This document shows positions 21,883-32,649 of a DNA stretch of 64,000 nucleotides, piece by piece (the stretch's first letter is position 1; each line of letters starts with the position of its first letter). A program made the translations under genes and the position numbers. The notes below the pieces were generated by a model. The model was not told where the DNA came from and did no database searches. It saw only the letters and a list, made by a program, of their open reading frames with translations. Source of the stretch: Fusarium oxysporum f. sp. lycopersici 4287 (taxonomy: Eukaryota > Ascomycota > Sordariomycetes > Hypocreales > Nectriaceae); NCBI RefSeq assembly GCF_000149955.1, contig NC_030990.1:2438627-2502626 (forward strand), written 5' to 3'.

Positions 21883-23575
21883 GAACAAGTTGGGCCTTGG
21901 TCTAGGGCATAAGCTACACCTTGGGGTAAGGCTACGCGTTTGGAAATTACGTTGTACCTCTATGGCGTTGCAGGTGATCACAACATGGTTGGTAGTGACG
22001 GATCAAAGGCGGTGGACTCTTTTAGAAGCTCAGTGAGAACGATACCACAAGACATATGTATGAAAAAGCATGCTCACCATGTAACATGACCGTTGGATGC
22101 AACTGGGGTAATATTTTGAAGCAAAGCAAATACCCTCATGTGTAGTAGTAGTGTGAACTGCGGGCCGGTACGAGTAGTGGCGCAGTTGACAGATTTGGAG
22201 GCTCAGCAACTCGACCACATAAAACAAAGGAGATTTAAAGATAAGAATCAGGTATGTGGTGACTCCTCTATTTCGGCACGGTCGGGTAGCCAGGCTTTTG
22301 GTGAGGAGGTTGACAGCCATGGAAGAAAGGTACAACTTTGTGATAGAGGTGCACAACTGCCAAGGCAGCCAAAAGCCAGTTAATGCGGAGCCGTTCTCGA
22401 ATCTTACCTCTAATAAGATCTGCAATGTATCTCGCACGAATTAGGAGCACAGGCAGGGGCTTCGAGAAGGCGTAGCCAGTAGATAAAACATCTTCACAAG
22501 ATATTAAGCCTGATACGCCGGTTCCATGCTGGCCGATGAGGAGATAATTGTCCTAGCACCGCTGATAGAAAAGCTCTGCCAATCTCGATACGTGTTCGAG
22601 ATCAGTCAGCTAGGTATCTCATCAGAACAGCAACGGTGAGTGTCAAGATTAGTCGCGGCAGCGGGATGCTCCCCCGAAGACGGGATATAAAATTCGGGAT
22701 GACTCCTTCGTCATGCATAAGTGGGTGCCACTGTACAGAAAGGCACCAGGAACACCCGGCGCCACGTGGAAACCGTTGCTCAAGGTGTCACTATACATCA
22801 AGTGTACTATGAAGGCTCAGCCGCCAACCCCTTAGGGTTGCGATTGACGGCCACCAACAAGCTGCTGTGAGACACAATTGGGTATGTATGTATGTATGTT
22901 GCATGGGCCCGCGTCGCTATCTGGCAGGGTCAAGATGAAAACTTCGATAAGCTTGTGCGGGCTACAGGGATAGCTTTCGGCAGCAGAACCGGGGTTGGCT
23001 TGACGGGTGTCGACTGGGTGTAGTGAACCAGTGAGCGTTCGGCGATAGAGCACGAGTAAACGGTGAAGGCACTTTGTTGTCGGTGTAAAAGATGCTGTGT
23101 AAGATGTTTGCCTGTATGTAAATCAAGACGGTGTGACGTCAACACGAGATAGTAGATTAATCCAACTATCGAAAAGATTGCGGTCTAGTCCTTTGCTGTC
23201 TATCGCTTGCTAATGCCAGACCAGGGAGTCGCCGAAATATCCCATTTTGCTAACATGTTGGTACGTGGTGACATTGCGATGCCCACTCCCCATGGGTGTT
23301 GGGGATGGAGCGTCAGGTATCGTACCTCTGGTAAATAAATGTTGATATGTGATGGACGCGGGTCGAGCGGTGAAGGGACCCGACCCTGCGCATGTGTAAG
23401 GTATCCAATATGAACATTCCTAGGTCAAGGAAAAGTCCTTCAGGTATTATGTCAATTTCTCTCCTTTGATATGAATCGTCCAAAGACGTTGGCATTTTTA
23501 ATCGATTATATTCCATACACAGGTCGCTAGAACACATGGAACAATCCTTATATGTGATAAGGTTTTGTTAGAAGA

Positions 23576-23617
23576 CCAGCCTACAGGGATGTGCAAGCTT
23601 TCACCCCTGCAGGCTGG
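23576..23617. repeat. Inverted repeat, 13-bp stem with one G.U-type pair
   Basis: CCAGCCTACAGGG at 23576-23588 pairs with CCCTGCAGGCTGG at 23605-23617 around a 16-nt loop. A second perfect 8-bp stem (ACCCAGCT/AGCTGGGT) lies at 23780-23803. No function is assigned. Confidence 0.6.
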
Positions 23618-26600
23618 GGTTACGTTTATAAAAGAACCCCTTAAGTTGAATGCCACCATGCCGATCAAGCTGTGTAATTCGTGATGGTTCCACGCAAGAA
23701 AGTTGGCAGCCCTGCTCAGTGCAAAAGCTTCAACAATACCTAGGCCAGACGTGAACCCGAGGGTTGCAGAGTGAGCATTACCCAGCTGCCCAGCGAGCTG
23801 GGTGGACACCAAGCTGGAGTTCAACGAATCGGCATGTTGACTTGATTGACCTGGTCGGAATATATTACCTAGTATTTCTGGGTAGCTGAGGCGGATAGGA
23901 TGTCAAGGTCGGAAGAAGCATTCGGAAAAGTCAACCCTTTTGCGTAACTCAACCCTTGAAGCTCGATGGATTAAGCGAGCGGGGCATGGTTTCGAGCAAT
24001 CTGGAGGCCTCTTCTTTCTGAACAAATCTCACAGAAAGAAAGCCCAGATGTATTGGCTGTCAGAGCTAGCTCAATTGAGGGCTGGTGGGGACGAAAGAGC
24101 CCCAGACCGTAGTGCCAGGGAGAGAGGATTCCTCCAGTAATTCTGGGGGTTGACAGAAGGGTGCATATGCGTGAACAGGACATAGAAAAGGATGCCTACC
24201 TACCTTATGCAGCAGGCATCGTATTTGGAGAGATCCAAACAAGAGAAGAGCGGCAGCGGCAGCGGCAGCAAGCCACGCCGCTTTGTCACATTTTGTGCGG
24301 ATGAGTGGAAATACCTCATAGTGTACTTCAATTGATATTGAGAATCCAGTACAAAGGGAATCGATTCGTTGAGGGGTGACTTTGGCCTCCTGTTTCCTTC
24401 AACTTGGTGGTGTTGTTGCTATTGCTAGCACGATTGCTCATGTTAGTAGCTGCGACGCATGCCACAAGGACAAAACGTACACCAACAGCTTATCAGTCGC
24501 TGTTTCTCATTGGTCTCGAATGAAACTGTAAGGGATATTGGACATATTGGACATACATATTCGATACATATGCGTCTCAATGCCAAGCCAGCCCGGTTGT
24601 AAGGGCCCGTACAAAGAGAGGAACAACGTTACAGGACTCGTTTTGAAGCGACGCTACCTCATCTACCCTAAGGTACCTAGCACTGGAAAGAAGATACCTA
24701 TCTGACTTACCTACCTACTTCATGTAAGTGGGTGCCTTCCGAAGGTTTCCAAGGTTGTGTTCTTTCTACCTTAAGGATGTGGACGAAGTACCTACCTTTT
24801 CTCGAGGCAGCCATCACCGATGTGGAAGAAGCGACTTGTGACTGTAAGGTATGTAGCTCTGAGCTGGATCTTTTCTCCCCTTCCCGTCTTCGAATTGGAT
24901 GCAGCCAACTTTCCTACCTTACATGTACCCAAGTATGTATTTATTCATACCTTACTCGACGGGAGCTGTGCAGAGAAAGATTTCCCGGCCCGGTGTTTGG
25001 TCTCTTTAACGATGAAGTTCTTTAGTATCTTACCTACTTACCTACAATGCATTTCCTGAATGCCGATCAGTACGCACAGCGTTGCATACGATCCTATCAG
25101 TGTCTAAAACGACAGGCCAATTCATGATAATCATGATATACTCGTATCCTTCTTCACCCAGGTACATTTGCAGGGTTCTACAACAAGCTGATGCCAATGC
25201 TGTAGGGCCAGCCAATGACCTGCCAGCTACCTTCAAGGTGGGCATGGAGCACCAAGTACATACCCTAGGGACCTAAAATCCCATGCTCAAAATGAAGCCT
25301 CGGGAGAGTGCGAAAGCACATGGCTTTATAGTCTTGATGAGAAATTAGAGGCAAAATGGAGCCGAAACGTTACCACTGACAAGAGACTATATCTGAGATG
25401 TCACTCACGAACTATTGGTTTCGATGTACTGATCGCTAACCATGTTTATGAAAATTCGATACCACGAACACGTGTCTTGGCGGGTTAACAGGATACCTTT
25501 CCTTGAAAGATTGATTATTGACTAAGGTATGGGATGTTACTTGAGAATCGACGATCCTACCTACCTACATATATCACCAGATATTTCTCTCTCTCTCTCT
25601 CTCCATCATTACTAACAAATGTTTTATCATTAGCGAGGTAATAATCAAGAGTTTCAAACAGAACTGCTTGCAAGTCTTGGACCAAGAAGTTTCTCAAAGG
25701 CACATTTCAACTAGCGCTGCCATCACCTCCACAATTCCGACATCCCTGTCTAGCCGGATCTCTGTCCCTGCCCATGCGCCATTTCTTGGCATTTCTGCTA
25801 AACGTTAGGTTACCTTAGTGGGGTTACCTTAGTTGGTTGGGGTCAGCACGAGGTCGAGGGCACGTATCCAACAAAATATCAAATACAAAAAGGCTTGAGC
25901 AGACCAGGCTGGCCTTCTTGTCACGTTATCGGGAGGAAAATATCACGACTTTCCATTTTTAAAGACAGATTCATGTTACAACTGGAATATTCCATGACTG
26001 ATGAATGTCACGTTGATTTCGGCTTGTGTGAGGTTCGGATAAGCCTCGAACAAGCTGGAAATCAAAACCACTCCCAGAGCTTGGTCAGCCAAACCATCCA
26101 TGGCACATGCCAATAGGTACGTAGGTAGGTGGCAGTGGAGGCGGTAGCTTCCAAGCCAGGTAGGTCGAGGACGTGATACAAACACTACCTTACCTACCGC
26201 ATCCACGCCTACTTCCCGAGATCTCCTACCTAGTTTTGTCGTACAAAGCACCCTTTGACTCGCGCATATCAACGACATGGCCGTTAAAACTTCTAACCGC
26301 GGCAGGTTTTCCTTTTGCTACCAGGGTGCATTCTAGCCCAGCCATTGCTAGGTAGACAATACCCATTTTCGAATCGTGGGAAGCTTTTAGAGAGACGCAA
26401 CGGCGGCCAGTCAACCCCCTGAGGGTACCCGCAGGGATGCACCGCACCACACCGCATCGACCGCTGAAGTGCATCGGCTCTGCTTTGAGCTGGTGTTATT
26501 CATTAGCGCTAACGTTGAATCTGGCGGTACGGGCACGGATAGAAATGCGGCAACTGTTCCCCAGTGCTGCTTCAAACATGCTCGAAGAATATAATGGAAC

Positions 26601-26739
26601 GTAGGAAACCAAGCATCAGTGAGGTCTGGGTGAACCAAGCCCTGGTGCCCCTCCGCCGCCGCCTCGTCATGCCACAAACAGATCAGTACCGCGCGGCTGG
26701 GGACAAGAACTTTGTCTAGTGCCTCGCCTCTGTACATAA

Positions 26740-26773
26740 TGCGATGCGATGCGATGCAATGCAATGTAATGCC
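26740..26773. repeat. Decaying GCGAT pentamer run
   Basis: Consecutive units read GCGAT, GCGAT, GCGAT, GCAAT, GCAAT, then GTAAT. Units change in one direction by G-to-A and C-to-T transitions. A similar GCGAT run is at 19121-19149. Confidence 0.75.
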
Positions 26774-28368
26774 TTGCACCGCCATGCCGAAACAGTCACC
26801 ACGTCCTATCGTGTGGTTTGACCCATACTCCGCACCTCGTCTTGAGTCGTTATTGATTCTGTCGTATATTGTAGAGGACCGGATCTCTGCTTGCCGGTGC
26901 GGTGCGGCACAAGGCTCACAGATCTGCCGTCATACATTTAGATGCTCACCTCGGTATCCCTGATTGGCTCGCTGCTCTACGTCACAGCGTCTGTCTGGGT
27001 TCATGTGTGTTGGACAACATGCAATTGCAGCTGATATGATATCGAATATGAGCATGCAGTAATAGGTAGAAGCGTTCTGTCGGGGAGTAATACATGGAAG
27101 CACGTCCCCATGTTGCAGGGGTGTCTCCGCCGCAAAGCTTGGCTGTATTTTGGAGGTCCGTGGTCCTTTTTTCGGTGATAACTAGATGAAAGACAGATAG
27201 AGGTTCAATGAGAGGTAGAGAAGGGTACCCCGTACCAAAACGTACTTCATGTGTGCCCCTGTTGCATGACAGGCGGGGCTCGATGGTTCCCGGCTCGATG
27301 TACTGTGCCGTCTTGGCCCAGTTCACAAGAGACCTGATGGAGCGGGTCTTGCTGTCGTCCAGAGTGGCATCGAGCTTGAGTGAGAATTCCCTTTCTGGTA
27401 CCTGGAACTCATGACGCTACATCATGACTACCTTGAGGTAGCCTACTCCCTCCGCGGAATAGCGCTGGTGGCCCCTCCTTTCATGATGGATTTTTCTGAT
27501 GAGGGCCAGGGCTCACACAGACGCCCAGAAAACCCTTGACTGCTGTGGCAGATGTCGGAAATAATTGGGTGACATAGACGAGAGATGTTTGAAACAGCGG
27601 ATTGGGTGATCGGCCAGCAGAGCTGTCGTGTTTTAGTACGGAAACATGTCCTTCTGACCACCGCCAATGCAGCCTCCGGCCCTCCTTGCTTAAGCAGGAG
27701 AAGCGCTTTTGTTCCTCTGCACCGGGGGGGCCAATGCACTGTACCTCCGAACGCGGATTATAGGGCATGATGAAACTGGCATTCAGCAAAAAACTGACTG
27801 AGGTATGAATTGGCCGATGAAGAACCTGATGTAGTCTGGAACTGGTAATATATGGGAATGCATGATCAAGGAGACCCATAACCAAAACCATATGATGCCG
27901 GCGCCGCTCCGGCTATATGGCTTCCATGTAGGAGTCTGATGTTGATGTCTACCTTAGTAGTTAGGTAGCTTCCGAATTACTGGCACTTACGAATATGCTT
28001 CTTGAGAGAGACTTGGTGATGGGCAATGCAATGCTTGATACATGGTAAACAGCCGCTGGTCCTTGTGGCATCCAATCTTGCTCCATTTCTCCAGGAGCGA
28101 GTCCTTGTAAATGCTAGGCAAATTACAGAAAGACGGAGCTATAATTTTTTCGTTCTTCCAGCGGTTCCATCCATGCTAACAAGTACCTGCCTACCTGCCT
28201 TCGGATTAACCTTTCAGGTACATGCGCCTTCATAATATACATCACACTTCGTAAAGTACTCGCCAGTACTGTCCATCATTCAGTCACTGCATCTGGGAAT
28301 TTTAATTTGGGACAGATCGTTCGAACTCTTCACTGCTCAACAAGTTAGCCTTGTTTAATAATTCCCTT

Positions 28369-28520
28369 CCTTACCTTACCTTACCTTTTACCTTACCTTA
28401 CCTTACCTTACCTTACCTTACCTTACCTTACCTTACCTTACCTTACCTTACCTTACCTTACCTTACCTTACCTTACCTTACCTTACCTTACCTTACCTTA
28501 CCTGACCTGACCTGACCTTG
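28369..28520. repeat. CCTTA (TAAGG) pentanucleotide array
   Basis: There are 22 perfect tandem CCTTA units at 28391-28500, preceded by three more units and one interruption, and followed by three CCTGA units and one CCTTG unit. It lies about 1.26 kb upstream of the Hal4-like kinase start. Confidence 0.97.
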
Positions 28521-29782
28521 CCTAGGCCTACCCTCGTTTCAATGGAACATCTAAGAAACACGCTGTTCAAAGGTGGCATCATACAGCCCCGTCGACAACA
28601 ATTCTCGGCCTCGCTGTATCATTGCCCCCCGTTATATAGGATATAGCTTCTCACCGACCACTGCTCTTCTCTACCCTTCCTCTCTGTCTCACCCTGGCTC
28701 CCGTCCTCCTCTTTGTTCTTGTTCTGCTTTGTTTAGCAGTTACGACAAAGATTGCTCGCTCCCCTCATCTTTTGTCGTTGGTATAGCTGCACGGGCTTCA
28801 GAGCCCATCAACGCCTATAGGCGTTTGTTCTATAGCGAGCGCTGCCACTGGGAAGGGCGAGAGTTTCTTGCGTCCAACTTGCAGTGCACGAGGAGCTGGG
28901 CTGTTGAATTCGAAATTACCTCTCTCGTCTCGTCATCGTGACCCAGGTTTGCTACAGGTTGCTCCGTACGAGCTCCAGTTCAGTACCTTTCTTCGCGACA
29001 AATATTGGTCCCTAGAAGCCGACATCCTTCCGTGACCTGCATCCGCCTTGTCTTGGCGTTCGGCATCATCATCAGCCAAGAAAGAGTTCACTTACGGCTT
29101 TGAGCACCACCTCGGAGTGTCCTCTTTTTATTCGAGGTTTTTCCTTTTTGCTGTTGTTGTCTTCTTGCTACTTCTTAGCTCGATAGCTCTACCTCGGAAT
29201 AAGCTCTTTGTCGGTATTGTTCGGGACTTTCAATCAATTACATCGGTCCCACCAAACAACAGAGCGGAACAGAACAGAACCCGCCACTCTTGAGGTACGG
29301 GCTTTTTAGCCACTATCACCACCTCCAATCCGATACCTACACTGCAGTACATATATTTCAGTCCAATACGTTTTGCCGCTCACCTTTTGCTTCGCCTCAT
29401 CTCCACCCCCCGCCAAGATCGGTGACCCAAAGACAACTCAGATATCCCCCACTGTCCTGTTTTTGATCACTCGTCAATCTTGTTCTGCGCTGCGCTGCGC
29501 CATTTGACCAGGAACTAAAATCTCGCGCTTCTGCGTTCGGCATTTCTGTTGTTACCTGGCTTACTGCTGTGCGCTGGCTTCGGTTGCCTGCCAACTGAAC
29601 CGTTGCTTCTAGACTTATCCGTTGCGCAACAAACCCTTGCTCGAGTCGTGCTCACTGACGCCCGTTTCTGGTGTCGCACCAAGTCGCATATTCTACAGTC
29701 ACTTTGTTTTTTCGACTCTTCGCCTTAACTACCCTCACCAATACCCGAGACAGTGACTCTTGTCTCGTATTCACTTCCAAAA
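28521..29782 (+). promoter_or_regulatory. Pyrimidine-rich promoter and leader of the Hal4-like kinase
   Basis: The plus strand is rich in C/T tracts up to the start codon at 29783. Open frames here do not resemble proteins. The leader probably begins within the last several hundred bases. Confidence 0.5.
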
Positions 29783-31354
29783 ATGCCCACTGCATCTGGT
29801 TCCCCAAAACCGCCCTCCGCATCGAGCTCGAAACCATCCTCGGTTAAGTCTCAGGATGGGGTCAAGAAGTCCCCTGGTCTAGCACCACAGAATGGTGCAA
29901 CCACTGATAATGGAAATCCTCCCTCAGACACGCATCTCAAGCCAACAGCCTCAGTAAAGAACCGTCTCACCCGCATGTTCTCATCCAAGGATACGTCAAG
30001 AGTTCCGACTCCCGCCCCTTCGACTGTCGATTTACCTAATCGCCCGCGGGCTTCTTCCACAAACGGCACCTCTACACCCGCAGCAAAGACTTCGTCCACC
30101 GAGAAGGGTAGCGACAAGGCTTCGCACAAACCGACTGACAAGGCCACGACACCAGCCAAACCCGCCACGAAATCGACCAGTGGCAAGGAACCCTCTCAAC
30201 GATTTGTTCTAAATCCGGAAGCACAAGGTGGCCATGAGCATCATCTAAAATCTAGTCGACGTCAGGAAAAGCTCTCGGATATGTGGAGAGCGATCATCGG
30301 CAAGAAACAGGATGCAGCCGCCGAGCACGATCTATCGCTCGTTTCAAATTGGGTGGATACACTACAGCAAGAAAAAGAAGAAGCTGGCGATAGAAAAGGT
30401 GGACCCAGCGCAACGACAACCCTGGTCGAGAAATACGGCAAATGCCAGGAAGTGGTCGGTCGTGGTGCTTTTGGCATTGTTCGAATCTCCCACAAGAAGA
30501 TTGGTGGCAGCAATGAAAAGCTCTTTGCTGTCAAGGAGTTCCGACGCCGACCAGAGGAGACAGAGAAGAAGTATAGCAAGCGACTCACAGCCGAATTCTG
30601 CATATCGTCCTCGCTTCGACATCCCAACGTTATTCACACACTCGATTTGCTTAAGGATGCCAAGGGCGACTACTGCGAAGTCATGGAATTCTGCGCTGGA
30701 GGAGATTTGTACACTCTCGTTCTCTCAAGTGGGAAGCTCGAGGTACAAGAAGCCGACTGTTTCTTCAAGCAGATGATGCGAGGTGTCGAATATCTTCATG
30801 AGATGGGTGTAGCGCACCGTGATCTGAAGCCAGAAAACTTGCTCCTGACGACCCGTGGCGCCCTCAAAATTACGGATTTTGGCAACGGAGAGTGTTTCCG
30901 AATGGCTTGGGAGACGGACGCGCATATGGTATCTGGCCTGTGTGGTTCTGCTCCCTACATTGCCCCCGAGGAATACACGGATAAGGAGTTCGACGCCAGA
31001 GCTGTAGATGTGTGGGCTTGCGGTGTCATCTTTATGGCAATGCGGACAGGGCGACACCTTTGGCGACTGGCCAAGAAGGATGATGATGAGTTCTACGCCC
31101 GTTATTTAGAGGGTCGCCGTGATGAGGAGGGCTACGGCCCCATCGAATCTCTTCATCGGGTAAGTTCGTTCAATGTGATAAGGGCCCAAGGTACTGTGCA
31201 TCCCGTGCTAACTCTGTACAAGGCGCGATGCCGCAATGTCATCTACTCGGTTCTCGACCCCCACCCGACTCGACGCTTGACGGCCGCTCAGGTCCTTAAG
31301 TCAGAATGGGTACGTGAGATCAAGCTATGCAAGGCTGGTGAAGAGGGTCTATGA
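29783..31354 (+). CDS. hal4: Hal4/Sat4-type serine/threonine kinase
   Basis: Member of the fungal Hal4/Hal5/Npr1 kinase branch, whose yeast members stabilise potassium and nutrient transporters at the plasma membrane. Exons are 29783-31159 and 31223-31354 (502 aa). The start at 29783 (CAAAAATGCC) follows a leader. The first 200 residues are Ser/Thr/Pro/Lys-rich and disordered, typical of this branch. The kinase domain has glycine loop GRGAFGIV near residue 225, VKEF lysine near 250, HRDLKPEN near 344, DFGNGECF near 364 and GSAPYIAPEE. The extra DFGNGE and the ARAVDVWACGVIFMAM segment fit Hal4-type kinases. Intron 31160-31222 (GTAAGT...CAAG) is 63 nt with no in-frame stop, so retention would insert 21 residues after SLHR within the kinase lobe. 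A stem-loop lies 43 bp past the stop. Confidence 0.92.
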   Translation: MPTASGSPKPPSASSSKPSSVKSQDGVKKSPGLAPQNGATTDNGNPPSDTHLKPTASVKNRLTRMFSSKDTSRVPTPAPSTVDLPNRPRASSTNGTSTPAAKTSSTEKGSDKASHKPTDKATTPAKPATKSTSGKEPSQRFVLNPEAQGGHEHHLKSSRRQEKLSDMWRAIIGKKQDAAAEHDLSLVSNWVDTLQQEKEEAGDRKGGPSATTTLVEKYGKCQEVVGRGAFGIVRISHKKIGGSNEKLFAVKEFRRRPEETEKKYSKRLTAEFCISSSLRHPNVIHTLDLLKDAKGDYCEVMEFCAGGDLYTLVLSSGKLEVQEADCFFKQMMRGVEYLHEMGVAHRDLKPENLLLTTRGALKITDFGNGECFRMAWETDAHMVSGLCGSAPYIAPEEYTDKEFDARAVDVWACGVIFMAMRTGRHLWRLAKKDDDEFYARYLEGRRDEEGYGPIESLHRVSSFNVIRAQGTVHPVLTLYKARCRNVIYSVLDPHPTRRLTAAQVLKSEWVREIKLCKAGEEGL

Positions 31355-31396
31355 TGATGGTGATGCTGAGGGTGATGGTCAATTTGGGGACCTCTG

Positions 31397-31437
31397 AACT
31401 CGAGCGATTCAAACTCGATGAGTAATCGACTCGAGTT
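31397..31437 (+). other. Stem-loop just downstream of the Hal4-like kinase stop codon
   Basis: AACTCGAGCGATT at 31397-31409 pairs with AATCGACTCGAGTT at 31424-31437, with one bulged base and a 14-nt loop. It lies in the presumed 3' UTR. Confidence 0.7.
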
Positions 31438-32649
31438 GGGCCTCCGGTAACGGTCCAACCACGAAAGGGACTTTTAGAAGGATGACCAATATCGGGAGGC
31501 GGAAATAGCGGGTTGGCGTTGATGGCTGCGTTTGGCGAAGCAAGCCATGTCAAGCCACTGATGATTCGACAACCCATCGTTTGGACTATTTCTTTTGTTA
31601 TTTTAATCGAGCAATGGTGTTGGGCGCATTGTAAACAGAAGCATCGTCTTTTTTTATATCATTTTCAAGCATATCATGTCCTGGCAGGGTGGCGGTTCCT
31701 TGCATTTATGAGAAAGGACAGCAGGGCTTGCTTATTGCCCAGGGGTCGGGTCGATGGAATGGGGAGGCTCAGTCTATTTATCCTCCAAGACCATTTTTGT
31801 GTTACAGGAGGCTGCATTTTCAAGACACGGCGCGCCATGGTGAAGATAAGGCAGGGCAGGACGGTGCCGGGCAAACACGAATGGGTATGAATCATGGGAA
31901 GAGAGAGACCTTTGGTAGGCCAAGAGGTCTAAAGCCGAGCAGACAGGAAGTTCAGTTCCAAAGACATCTGGTTTTGGATTTGTCTGTCCCCAGAGGCCAA
32001 GAAGAAAAGAGGCGTAGATGATATACTCCTGTCGTTGACGCCCAAGAAATATCAAGCAAAGCAAAATAGACAAGAGGTTGTTCTCATGTCAGCACAAAGA
32101 TGCCAAGAGCACATATCCAAGATTTTTTTGTCTGTTGGTTCAATTACTGGCGTCACACATCGTTGGGAGAGCTTCAGTCCCTGTGACTAGATTGTGATGA
32201 GAGTGGCAGGTTTCCGCCTCTCAAAGCATCCTCAGATTTCAGCACAGTCCTGACTATCGGCACAAATAGCCGGTGACATGATTCGCCATGAACTATTCAG
32301 ATCTGCCTGTTCTGACTATACCCACAAGTGTTGATATCGTGAATCGGATACCCTATCCGGTGTAATTCGCGGGGGACGTTGCGGGAGCATGTTCCGAGTC
32401 TTGGTACAAACCCCCCAAACCCAATTACCGTCATATTGTCGCTCAGCAGTGACACAGCATGGTAACCGAATGCAATACCTAGCTCATAATGTAACTGATA
32501 ATGCTGGCTGTACCTCAGATGGGCAGTCAAAGGCCCAGGCTCGGGACATGATAAATACCTATATATCACCCCATCATCAACCCGTACTGAGTTCAAGCTC
32601 ATCATCCTCACACTTTGCTTATACATACACTCTCTCATAAACACAGACG
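31438..32649. other. Intergenic region upstream of the sarcosine-oxidase-family gene
   Basis: I see no coding sequence. The last 100 bp are A/T- and C-rich (CATCATCAAC...) and probably hold the promoter and short leader of the downstream oxidase. Confidence 0.5.

Larger units (their letters stand above)
21883..28368. other. Long gene-free interval between two kinase genes
   Basis: I find no convincing coding sequence. The longest open frames (about 70-136 codons) show no recognised motif and lie on both strands at random. The stretch is rich in AGGTA/TACCT words (24668-25050, 25525-25840, 26113-26230, 27950) and small satellites: TATG at 22883-22897, GGCAGC at 24250-24270, CT at 25586-25603 and GCGAT/GCAAT at 26740-26773. 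Two inverted repeats lie at 23576-23617 and 23780-23803. Confidence 0.55.

Noticed and set aside
28369..28520. Possible internal telomere remnant from the CCTTA array
   Set aside because: The fungal telomere unit is TTAGGG (six bases). This array is a five-base TAAGG unit, so it is a satellite and not a telomeric tract.
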